Below, piece by piece: positions 1 to 5,166 of a stretch of DNA of 7,360 nt. The notes beneath the pieces were generated by a model. The model did no database searches, had not been told where the DNA came from, and saw only the letters and a program-made list of their open reading frames with translations. This DNA comes from JBFELU01 sp041572755 (GTDB lineage Bacteria; Actinomycetota; Acidimicrobiia; Spongiisociales; UBA11373), in assembly GCA_041572755.1 (NCBI GenBank), contig JBFFRY010000053.1:1-7360 (forward strand). Direction: 5' to 3'. Made by a program: the position numbers and the translations under genes. Numbering within the stretch: position 1 is the stretch's first letter; each line of letters begins with the position of its first letter.

Positions 1-20
1 CCAACGACAGCTACTGGGGA

Positions 21-233
21 TCACCCTCCGGGTGTTGTGGTGACTCCGCCATCGACGGCGTCAGCCGTCTCATTGAAGACGTCGAGCACGTTCCACCCAA
101 GGGCAGCCGCCCCGACCATCGCCACGATGGCAATGAGGGCCACCATCAGCCCGTACTCGACCATCGTCGCACCCTCTTCGCGGCGCAGGGCCGCTCGCAG
201 GGTGGTGATGTAGCTTTGTACTCGCAGCAACAA
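21..233 (-). CDS. flp: Flp/Tad-type major prepilin (Flp family)
   Basis: This 70-residue protein looks like an Flp prepilin, the subunit of Tad (type IVb) pili that is cleaved by a TadV-type prepilin peptidase and assembled at the membrane. A basic leader of about 21 residues ends in REEG. It is followed by ATMVEYGLMVALIA, the typical G-xxxx-EY processing site, with Glu26 at position +5 and Tyr27 next to it. One hydrophobic segment (about 28-46) and a short tail follow, and the predicted mature pilin is 49 residues. The start is TTG at 233, with a strong AAGGAGG five bases upstream; the next codon is also TTG (spacing 8) and could be used instead. No other tad gene is visible, though the cluster may continue off the left edge. 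The LuxR-type regulator gene lies upstream on the same strand. Family call is firm; the exact start is less so. Confidence 0.88.
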   Translation of the reverse strand: MLLRVQSYITTLRAALRREEGATMVEYGLMVALIAIVAMVGAAALGWNVLDVFNETADAVDGGVTTTPGG

Positions 234-238
234 GGCTT

Positions 239-245
239 CCTCCTT
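239..245 (-). promoter_or_regulatory. Shine-Dalgarno site of the pilin gene
   Basis: AAGGAGG on the minus strand is a full-length match to the anti-Shine-Dalgarno sequence. It lies 5 bases before the TTG at 233 and 8 bases before the TTG at 230. It is the main reason for accepting a TTG start here, and it fits a highly expressed structural protein. Confidence 0.7.
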
Positions 246-269
246 CCCTGACTACAGACAGTGAGCACA

Positions 270-315
270 GATGCTCCGATCCGTGGCACTCACGATGCTC
301 CGATCCGTGGCACTC
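270..315. repeat. Two 22-base direct repeats with internal dyad, upstream of the pilin gene
   Basis: Bases 270-291 and 294-315 are identical 22-base copies with a period of 24. Each contains a 17-base imperfect dyad (272-288 and 296-312) of the form TGC-tc-CG-ATC-CG-tg-GCA, with five of seven arm positions paired by Watson-Crick rules. The array starts 37 bases upstream of the pilin start codon, between the regulator stop (375) and the pilin start (233). Period and placement suggest a tandem operator or activator site, perhaps for the neighbouring LuxR-type protein. A chance local duplication cannot be excluded. An additional short inverted repeat (GAGCA at 263-267 with TGCTC at 272-276) overlaps the first copy. 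Confidence 0.75.
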
Positions 316-374
316 CGCATCGTCACAATTGGGTATTGGCGACCAGGAGGTGCTTTGGCCGAGGAGGTCGGGTG

Positions 375-1103
375 TCAGCCGTGGGCGGCCAGATCGGCAG
401 ACTCGACCGCGATTGACCATTGCGACTCGTTGGCCAGTGCCACGGCCTCCAGCTGCGAGTGGACCGCCAGCTTGCAGAGTATCGACCGGATCTGACTGCG
501 CACGGTCGACAGGGAGACAAACGATGTCTTGGCGATCTGTTCGGCCCGGACACCACGCATCATCGCATCCAGGACTTCTCGTTCCCGGCCGGTCAGCCGC
601 TGGAAGGGGCGCATCTGCTCCGCCAGCGCTTTCCGATGCCGGCGCATGACATCCTCCAACTCGTAGCGGCGGTTGAGAGGTACGAGCGAGTCACTCTCTG
701 CGGCATCGCGTATGGTGCCCGCCAGGGTCTCGACGCACCCGCAGCTCTCCTCGATCGCCATGACGTTCAGCTGCAGCGCCTCGGCCAGTGAGATCTCCTC
801 CACGTCCGCGTCGGCGAGGACCACAACGGGTGCCCCTCCGTCGGCAACGGCCTCGATGATGTCGAGCGTCGTGGTCACCGAATGTGTGCTCATCCCGGTC
901 ACGACGACCGGGGGCGGTGCCAGGTAGTTCTTCCCATAGGTGGTGGAGAGCACATCTGCCCTGCTGAAGGCGGCCACCTCGGCATGAATGTCGTGCAAGC
1001 GGAGTGCGGCCGCCAGCGCATCGGCGAAGAGCTCACGCGGGTCGGTCACCACACATCGCCCCGCATCGGCGAGGTTGGTCTTCCCTGTCGCCCTCCGCCT
1101 CAT
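375..1103 (-). CDS. LuxR/NarL-type regulator with a degenerate receiver domain
   Basis: This 242-residue protein has the layout of a NarL/FixJ response regulator. An N-terminal receiver-like domain (about 16-135) leads through a helical linker to a LuxR-type helix-turn-helix (about 169-225) with LTGREREVL, then IAKTSFVSLSTVRSQI, then KLAVHSQLEAVA. The DNA-binding half is canonical. The receiver half is not: the usual acidic pair reads TDP, the phospho-acceptor position falls in VVVTGM (no Asp), and the conserved Thr and Lys positions carry Ala and Glu. It is therefore probably phosphorylation-independent. The open frame extends upstream to 1535, but conserved sequence begins only near residue 16, so the ATG at 1103 is preferred; its ribosome site is poor. 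The gene lies upstream of the pilin gene on the same strand, with 141 bases between them, so control of pilus expression is plausible but inferred. Confidence 0.85.
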   Translation of the reverse strand: MRRRATGKTNLADAGRCVVTDPRELFADALAAALRLHDIHAEVAAFSRADVLSTTYGKNYLAPPPVVVTGMSTHSVTTTLDIIEAVADGGAPVVVLADADVEEISLAEALQLNVMAIEESCGCVETLAGTIRDAAESDSLVPLNRRYELEDVMRRHRKALAEQMRPFQRLTGREREVLDAMMRGVRAEQIAKTSFVSLSTVRSQIRSILCKLAVHSQLEAVALANESQWSIAVESADLAAHG

Positions 1104-1139
1104 TCCCTTACCCTCTCCCAAGCTGAAAGGGTCCCCCGA

Positions 1140-1161
1140 GAATGCTGAACGAACAGCATTC
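1140..1161. promoter_or_regulatory. Perfect 8-base inverted repeat in the divergent promoter region
   Basis: GAATGCTG at 1140-1147 and CAGCATTC at 1154-1161 are perfect reverse complements separated by AACGAA. The dyad lies 37 bases upstream of the regulator start (1103) and 126 bases before the ATG of the divergent small gene (1287). It is well placed as an operator for either gene. Like the repeats at 270-315 it starts TGCT and ends GCA, although its inner spacing is one base shorter. A second, shorter palindrome, CACGG-A-CCGTG, lies at 1189-1199. The binding protein is unknown; autoregulation by the LuxR-type protein is a guess. Confidence 0.55.
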
Positions 1162-1286
1162 CAAGAACACGAAACGTAGCAAACAGACCACGGACCGTGC
1201 AAGTCGGGGAAAACGAAGGATAACCGGAGGCGCCCGTCATCAGTTTGGGGGATGCGGTTCGCGGGCGGAGATGGTTTCATGCCACG

Positions 1287-1592
1287 ATGGGACGGCGACC
1301 CACGGTGCTCGTGACGCTCATGCCTCCGCTCCACGCCGCTTCGATCGCCGCGCTCGCCCGCCATGCCGGGTTCTCGGTCGTGGCGGAGACGAACGGCGGT
1401 CTCGATGCGGCGATCATCGAAGACGGCTCGCCCGCTCCGGACGCTCCCGTGGTGATCGCTCTCGGTCCCGGGGGGCGGGTCCGGGTCGACCTGCAACTCG
1501 AGACCGGGTTCGTCTTCGTCGACCACGCCCAGCAAATCGTCGATCTCCTGAATGTCCTGCTCACACAGGAAGCGGCCGAATCACACCGGTGA
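1287..1592 (+). CDS. Small unrecognised protein, receiver-domain-like N-terminus
   Basis: I do not recognise this 101-residue protein as a named family. Third codon positions are strongly G/C throughout, as in the confirmed genes of the window, which supports real coding. After MGRRPT there is a beta strand (VLVTLMPP), then an amphipathic helix and GFSVVAETNGGLDA. This resembles the first strand-helix-strand of a response-regulator receiver, but without the acidic pair. The second half (VVIALG, then FVFVDHAQQIVDLLNVLL) has alternating strand and helix character. There is no DNA-binding domain, signal peptide or membrane segment. The frame is also open from a TTG at 1245, preceded by GGAGG at a long 14-base spacing; the ATG at 1287 fits the fold better but has GGAG 16 bases away, so the start is uncertain. 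It is divergent from the LuxR-type gene and may be functionally linked to it. Confidence 0.6.
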   Translation: MGRRPTVLVTLMPPLHAASIAALARHAGFSVVAETNGGLDAAIIEDGSPAPDAPVVIALGPGGRVRVDLQLETGFVFVDHAQQIVDLLNVLLTQEAAESHR

Positions 1593-1681
1593 TCCGCGGC
1601 CCGGTCGTGAGTCAAGTCAGCCTCTCCGGCTGCCGATGGGTCATGGTCGGGGGAGAGCGGTGCGACCCGCATCTTCCCCGG

Positions 1682-1692
1682 CCCGGTAGTGT
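1682..1692 (+). promoter_or_regulatory. Candidate glmS promoter, -10 element
   Basis: CCCGGTAGTGT contains TAGTGT (1687-1692), which fits the loose actinobacterial TANNNT -10 pattern. Transcription would begin near 1699, about 36 bases before the ribozyme cleavage site. The same CCCGGTANNNT string occurs upstream of nnr at 5131-5141. No convincing -35 element is visible at the right distance. The element also forms the left arm of a 7-base inverted repeat (GCCCGGT at 1681-1687 with ACCGGGC at 1717-1723). Confidence 0.35.
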
Positions 1693-1705
1693 GACCTGTA
1701 ACACA
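1690..1705. promoter_or_regulatory. Crp/GlxR-like palindrome upstream of the glmS ribozyme
   Basis: TGTGA-CCTGTA-ACACA matches the Crp-family consensus TGTGA-N6-TCACA at nine of ten arm positions, and it lies within a wider dyad, GTGTgACctGTaACAC (1689-1704). It overlaps the candidate -10 element and presumed transcription start of glmS, which would favour repression. GntR-family or other palindrome-binding regulators are alternatives. It is a single motif match and so only suggestive. Confidence 0.4.
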
Positions 1706-1729
1706 ACCAACGCGAGACCGGGCACCTTC

Positions 1730-1893
1730 TCCAAGCGCCTGTCCTCATCACGCCGAGACGGCGGAGTGAGGTGACGAGGAAGAGGGAGTATCGAGCAGTC
1801 GGCGGGTGCCCTCTCGGCCGCTCACGGTCGTGACGGTCCGGGTGAGAGCCCGGGGGTGACCCCGGAGGTAGAGCCCGGATCGGTGTGAGGCGG
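1730..1893 (+). ncRNA. glmS ribozyme: glmS self-cleaving ribozyme/riboswitch (GlcN6P-activated)
   Basis: This leader matches the glmS ribozyme, which uses glucosamine-6-phosphate as cofactor to cut its own mRNA and so lowers GlmS synthesis. Cleavage is expected between A1734 and G1735 in CCAAGCGCCTG. P1 is CCTCA 1743-1747 with TGAGG 1767-1771, extended by CGCCG 1751-1755 with CGGCG 1759-1763. The core strings GTGACGAGG (1771-1779), TATCGA (1789-1794) and TCGGCGGGTGCCC (1799-1811) are all present. P2 is AGAGGG 1781-1786 with CCCTCT 1809-1814. CGA/TCG (1792-1794, 1799-1801) and CGCC/GGCG (1736-1739, 1801-1804) form the core pseudoknot helices. P3.1 is CGGCC 1815-1819 with GGTCG 1826-1830; P3 is CTCAC 1821-1825 with GTGAG 1885-1889. 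P4 is 1834-1842 with 1874-1882, capped by P4a (1850-1855 with 1860-1865) and a GTGA tetraloop. Its position before glmS agrees. The 3' limit is approximate. Confidence 0.95.
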
Positions 1894-1911
1894 AGTTCTC
1901 CGCAAGCCCCG

Positions 1912-1931
1912 GTCTCTCGGCGAAGGGAGAC
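1912..1931 (+). promoter_or_regulatory. Hairpin enclosing the glmS Shine-Dalgarno site
   Basis: GTCTCTC (1912-1918) pairs with GGGAGAC (1925-1931) through seven pairs including one G-T, around a GGCGAA loop. The likely glmS Shine-Dalgarno sequence, AAGGGAG (1923-1929, 8 bases before the GTG at 1938), is mostly inside the 3' arm. A small hairpin, GCGGA-gttc-TCCGC (1890-1903), sits between the ribozyme P3 helix and this element. The pairing is plain in the sequence; any control of translation is inference. Confidence 0.45.
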
Positions 1932-1937
1932 GCGCGC

Positions 1938-3761
1938 GTGTGCGGAATCATGGGCTACGTGGGCCCGCAGGAGGCCGCCCCGATCCTGTTGGACGGATTG
2001 CGGCGCCTCGAGTACCGGGGTTACGACTCGGCCGGGGTGGCGGTCCACGACGGAGTCCGGGTGGGCATTCGCAAGGCTGAAGGCAAGCTGGCCCGCCTCT
2101 CGGCGATAGTGGACGAGGATCCACCGGCGGGCTCGACCGGAATCGGTCACACCCGATGGGCCACGCACGGCCCGCCGACCGACTTCAACGCTCACCCTCA
2201 CACGGATCCTGCCGGCGACGTCGCCGTCGTCCACAACGGCATCATCGAGAATTTCCTCGCGCTGCGGGAGGAACTGGGCGAGGGAGGCGCCGAGTTCGCA
2301 TCGGACACCGACACCGAGTTGATCGCCCACCTCATCGCCGAGGAGTACGACGATGATCTCTTGGAGGCGGTGCGGCGGGCGGTGCGGCGCGCCGAAGGGG
2401 CCTACGCCCTCGTGGCGATGAGCCGGCGGGAACCGGGGAGGATCGTGGCGGTGCGGATGATCAGTCCCCTCGTCGTCGGGATCGGAGATGGAGAGACCTT
2501 CCTCGCCTCCGACATCCCGGCCATCCTCCATCACACCCGGGAGATCCTCGTGGTGGAGAACGGGGAGATCGTCGACGTAACCCCCGAGGGGGTCCGCATC
2601 GAGACCCTCGACGGCCGCCCGGTCGAGCGGGAGCGGCTCGAGGTCACCTGGGATGCCGAGCAGGCCGAGCGGGGGGGCTTCGCTCACTTCATGCTGAAGG
2701 AGATCTACGAGCAGCCCGACGTGATCGCCGAGACGCTCTCCGGCAGGCTTCTCGAAGCGGCCGATGTCGCGTTGGACGGCGTCGCTTTCCCGAAGGGCTT
2801 CGCCGGGTCGATCGACAAGATATGGATCACCGCGTGCGGCACCGCCTATCACGCCGGGCTGGTCGGCAAGGAGATCTTCGAACGGCTGCTCCGGATCCCG
2901 GTCGACGTGGTGTTCGCGCACGAGCTTCGCTATCGCGACCCGATCATCGACCCGAACTCGCTGACCATCGCTATCAGCCAGTCGGGTGAGACCGCCGACA
3001 CCCTGGCGGCCGCCCGTCTCGCCCAGGAGCGGGGTTCGCGCTTGCTGGCCATCACCAACGTGGTCGGGTCGACGCTGAGCCGGATGGCCGACGACGTCCT
3101 GTACACCCGGGCCGGCCCCGAGATCGCGGTGGCCAGCACGAAGGCCTATCTGGCGATGCTGGTCGGCGAGTACCTGTTGGCCGTGGCCATCGGAAGGGAG
3201 CGGGGCTTCGACGACGCGGCCGCCGAGTCCCTCATCGCCGGTCTGCGCCATCTCCCTGCGGCCGCCGAGCAGGCGCTGTCGTCTGCGGACGCCGTTGCGG
3301 CGGCCGCCAAGTACTTCAGCGGGCACGAGGATGTCTACTTCATCGGGCGAGGGCTCGACTATGCGGTGGCGATGGAGGGCTCCTTGAAGATGAAGGAGAT
3401 CTCCTACATCCACAGCGAGGCCATGCCGGCCGGGGAGCTGAAGCACGGCACGCTGGCACTGGTGACCGAGGGGACCCCGGTCGTGGTCGTTCTCACTCAG
3501 GGCGAGGTGTACGACAAGACGGTGTCGGCGCTGCAGGAGGTGAAGGCCCGCGGGGCGTTCACGCTCGCCGTCGCCTACGAGGACGATACCGAAGCCCCCA
3601 AGCTCGCCGATGAGGTGCTGACGATCCCCAGGGTGCCTGATTCGCTGGGGCCGGTGCTGGCGGCCATTCCCCTGCAGCTGCTCGCCTACTGGGTTGCGGC
3701 GGCTCGCGGCCACGACATCGACCAGCCTCGCAACCTCGCCAAGAGCGTCACCGTCGAGTAA
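1938..3761 (+). CDS. glmS: Glutamine-fructose-6-phosphate aminotransferase (isomerizing)
   Basis: GlmS makes glucosamine-6-phosphate from fructose-6-phosphate and glutamine, the entry step to UDP-GlcNAc for peptidoglycan. At 607 residues it is full length for the family. The N-terminal class II glutaminase domain (about 2-220) has the nucleophile Cys2 in CGIMGYVG, then RRLEYRGYDSAG (22-33), GHTRWATHG (70-78) and HNGIIEN (99-105). Two SIS sugar-isomerase domains follow, with ITACGTAYHAG around Cys300, SQSGETADT starting at Ser347, and VASTKAY. GELKHG lies in the last third, and the usual end, PRNLAKSVTVE, is intact. The GTG start is fixed because Cys must be residue 2 after Met removal. The gene follows a glmS ribozyme, so feedback by its own product is expected. 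The stop codon overlaps the acpS start (TAATG), which suggests translational coupling. Confidence 0.98.
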   Translation: MCGIMGYVGPQEAAPILLDGLRRLEYRGYDSAGVAVHDGVRVGIRKAEGKLARLSAIVDEDPPAGSTGIGHTRWATHGPPTDFNAHPHTDPAGDVAVVHNGIIENFLALREELGEGGAEFASDTDTELIAHLIAEEYDDDLLEAVRRAVRRAEGAYALVAMSRREPGRIVAVRMISPLVVGIGDGETFLASDIPAILHHTREILVVENGEIVDVTPEGVRIETLDGRPVERERLEVTWDAEQAERGGFAHFMLKEIYEQPDVIAETLSGRLLEAADVALDGVAFPKGFAGSIDKIWITACGTAYHAGLVGKEIFERLLRIPVDVVFAHELRYRDPIIDPNSLTIAISQSGETADTLAAARLAQERGSRLLAITNVVGSTLSRMADDVLYTRAGPEIAVASTKAYLAMLVGEYLLAVAIGRERGFDDAAAESLIAGLRHLPAAAEQALSSADAVAAAAKYFSGHEDVYFIGRGLDYAVAMEGSLKMKEISYIHSEAMPAGELKHGTLALVTEGTPVVVVLTQGEVYDKTVSALQEVKARGAFTLAVAYEDDTEAPKLADEVLTIPRVPDSLGPVLAAIPLQLLAYWVAAARGHDIDQPRNLAKSVTVE

Positions 3762-4135
3762 TGCGGATCGTCGGTCTCGGCGTCGACCTGGCCAGCATCG
3801 AGCGGGTGGCGGCGGTGCTCGCCAAGTACCCGCGCTTTGCCGAGCGCTGCTTCACCGAGCACGAGCGGGAGTACGCCTTCCGTTTCGCCAAGCCGGAACG
3901 CCGTTTGGCGGCCCGCTTCGCCGGCAAGGAGGCCGTGATGAAGAGCATGGGCACCGGATGGCGCCGGGTGCGGTGGCGCGACGTCGAGATCACCGGGGGC
4001 GGGAAGCCGACCGTGCGGATCGACGGCACCGCCCGGGCCCGAGCGGAGGCGCTGGGGGTGACTGGCTTCGAGATCACGATCACCCACACCGACACCGATG
4101 CCCTCGTGATCGCGGTGGCCCTCGGCGAGCACTGA
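3761..4135 (+). CDS. acpS: Holo-[acyl-carrier-protein] synthase
   Basis: AcpS transfers the 4'-phosphopantetheine arm of CoA to the serine of apo-acyl carrier protein in the cytoplasm, activating it for fatty acid synthesis. The 124-residue length is typical. The N-terminal GLGVDLASIERV carries the metal-binding Asp9. ARFAGKEAVMKSMGTG (51-66) carries Glu57 of the conserved FAxKEA motif, and GKPTVRIDG and ITHTDTDALVIAVALG complete the fold. It starts at an ATG that shares one base with the glmS stop codon, so it is almost certainly in the glmS transcript and translationally coupled to it. It then comes under the upstream ribozyme as well, unless it has an internal promoter. It is convergent with popT, with 74 bases between the stop codons and no convincing terminator there. 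Confidence 0.96.
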   Translation: MRIVGLGVDLASIERVAAVLAKYPRFAERCFTEHEREYAFRFAKPERRLAARFAGKEAVMKSMGTGWRRVRWRDVEITGGGKPTVRIDGTARARAEALGVTGFEITITHTDTDALVIAVALGEH

Positions 4136-4209
4136 GATGGACCGGCCGCCGGGGGTTCCGCATCGCAACCCTGAGAGGTCTGGGGTGATCGTCGCCGATG
4201 GCCGCCGCC

Positions 4210-5100
4210 TCAGCGGACCCGGCCGGAACCTTCGCCCGATCGACGGCCGGTGCCGGCGGCGAATCCGAGGATGGTGACCGCTACGAAGCCGGCGATCGCC
4301 ACCAGCAGCGGGACTCCCCACTCGGTGGGCCGGGCCAATGCCGCAGTGTCGGTCCCGTCGGGCCAGGGCCACAGCACCCGGAGGGAACCGGCCATGAGCC
4401 CGATGAGCGCGGCCATCATCGTGTCGTGGTGATCCCGGAGCAACCGGTCGAGCAGGGTCGAGAAGGCCGAGAGGCCCACGACCGCGGCCACGGCGAACAC
4501 TGCGAGCCGGGAGAGGGAGCGGTCGTTGACCGCAGCCAGCACCGCTTCGTACATCCCGATCATGAGCAGGATGAACGAACCCGAGATTCCGGGGAGGATC
4601 ATCGCCACGATGGCGATCAACCCGGCGCCGAAGAACATCCACAGGGCGGGCCGGCCGACTTCCTCTGATCGGAGCCCCAGGAGCGCGAACGCAGCGGCGG
4701 CCACCACTGCGGCGAGGGTCCACCGCTTCACATCCCAATGCCGCACGAGCAGCCAGGCGATGGGGATCGAGCCGAGCACGAGCCCGAAGAACGCTCCGGC
4801 CACCGCTTGGGGCTCGTCCTCGAGCAGGCGCTCCAGGAGCGCGGCCAGCGACACGATGGCGATGCCGATGCCGGCGAGGAGCGGGAGGAGGAAGGACCAC
4901 TCGACCCCACCGATGCGGTGGCGGGCTTCGCCGAGGCGGCCCCGCACCAGGGATCCGAGTGAACCTGCCGCGGTGCGGATGTTGTGCACCAGGCGCTCGT
5001 AGATTCCGAGCACGAGGGCCACGGTGCCGCCGGAGACGCCGGGGACGACGTCGGCGGACCCCATGAGGAATCCGCGGATCACATTGGCGAGATGCTGCAC
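4210..5100 (-). CDS. popT: DUF368/PopT-family undecaprenyl-phosphate translocase
   Basis: This is a polytopic membrane protein of the DUF368 family. Members named PopT have been shown to help return undecaprenyl phosphate, the lipid carrier of cell-wall synthesis, to the cytoplasmic face. The 296 residues hold about eight hydrophobic segments and the two hallmark inverted half-motifs, ADVVPGVSGGTVALVLGIYE (16-35) and AMILPGISGSF (166-176), the sign of an internal repeat. The start is uncertain. An ATG at 5166 would give 318 residues, but its first 22 residues are unlike the family and cover the nnr promoter and ribosome site, and its codon abuts the nnr GTG. The GTG at 5100 is preferred: TACCCT on the minus strand (5113-5108) lies seven bases before it, consistent with a leaderless transcript. 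The gene lies against the glmS-acpS and nnr-alr strand. Family call is firm; function in this organism is inferred. Confidence 0.9.
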   Translation of the reverse strand: MQHLANVIRGFLMGSADVVPGVSGGTVALVLGIYERLVHNIRTAAGSLGSLVRGRLGEARHRIGGVEWSFLLPLLAGIGIAIVSLAALLERLLEDEPQAVAGAFFGLVLGSIPIAWLLVRHWDVKRWTLAAVVAAAAFALLGLRSEEVGRPALWMFFGAGLIAIVAMILPGISGSFILLMIGMYEAVLAAVNDRSLSRLAVFAVAAVVGLSAFSTLLDRLLRDHHDTMMAALIGLMAGSLRVLWPWPDGTDTAALARPTEWGVPLLVAIAGFVAVTILGFAAGTGRRSGEGSGRVR

Positions 5101-5107
5101 GGCGTCG

Positions 5108-5113
5108 AGGGTA
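5108..5113 (-). promoter_or_regulatory. Candidate -10 element for leaderless popT
   Basis: TACCCT on the minus strand fits TANNNT and lies seven bases upstream of the GTG at 5100, the spacing expected when transcription starts on the initiation codon. No Shine-Dalgarno sequence precedes that GTG. No clear -35 element was found. This is a weak motif on its own and mainly bears on start choice. Confidence 0.3.
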
Positions 5114-5130
5114 ACGGGGCCGGATGCCCT

Positions 5131-5146
5131 CCCGGTACCATCCGGG
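5131..5146 (+). promoter_or_regulatory. Candidate nnr-alr promoter with a small inverted repeat
   Basis: CCCGGTACCATCCGGG includes TACCAT (5136-5141), which agrees with TATAAT at four of six positions. Transcription would start near 5148, about 19 bases before the nnr GTG, leaving room for the ribosome site at 5155-5161. CCCGG and CCGGG form a 5-base inverted repeat around it. The first 11 bases share the CCCGGTANNNT form with the region before the glmS ribozyme. No clear -35 element is visible. Confidence 0.4.
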
Positions 5147-5154
5147 TCGTATCG

Positions 5155-5161
5155 AGAAGGG
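5155..5161 (+). promoter_or_regulatory. Shine-Dalgarno site deciding the nnr start
   Basis: AGAAGGG lies five bases before the GTG at 5167. It supports that start over the upstream in-frame codons back to 4984, whose translation (antisense to popT) shows no family similarity. Confidence 0.55.
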
Positions 5162-5166
5162 CTCAT

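Noticed and set aside
263..276. GAGCA-caga-TGCTC as an independent hairpin or terminator of the regulator gene
   Set aside because: The stem is only five pairs, no T-run follows in the relevant direction, and it overlaps the first repeat copy, so it is more simply part of the operator-like array.
1104..1535. Upstream extension of the LuxR-type gene frame
   Set aside because: The extra residues are low-complexity and Arg-rich, run opposite the divergent small gene and across the putative promoter, and add nothing to the domain layout.
1622..1657. Hairpin CTCTCC/GGAGAG with inner CCGA/TCGG as a terminator for the small gene
   Set aside because: The stem is interrupted, the loop is long and no T-run follows, so termination cannot be claimed.
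1142..1774. Plus-strand frame of 210 codons overlapping the small gene and the ribozyme
   Set aside because: Arginine-rich, frame-shifted translation of the better-supported 1287-1592 gene, ending inside the structured ribozyme RNA.
1641..3713. Long minus-strand open frame (690 codons) opposite glmS
   Set aside because: It is antisense to a certain glmS gene, has an Arg/Gly/His/Asp-rich composition typical of shadow frames in GC-rich DNA, and shows no recognisable domain.
4136..4209. Possible bidirectional terminator between acpS and popT
   Set aside because: Only weak, bulged GC pairings are visible and there is no T-run on either strand.
4984..5166. N-terminal extension of nnr
   Set aside because: The sequence is antisense to popT, unlike the epimerase family, and a good ribosome site supports the GTG at 5167.
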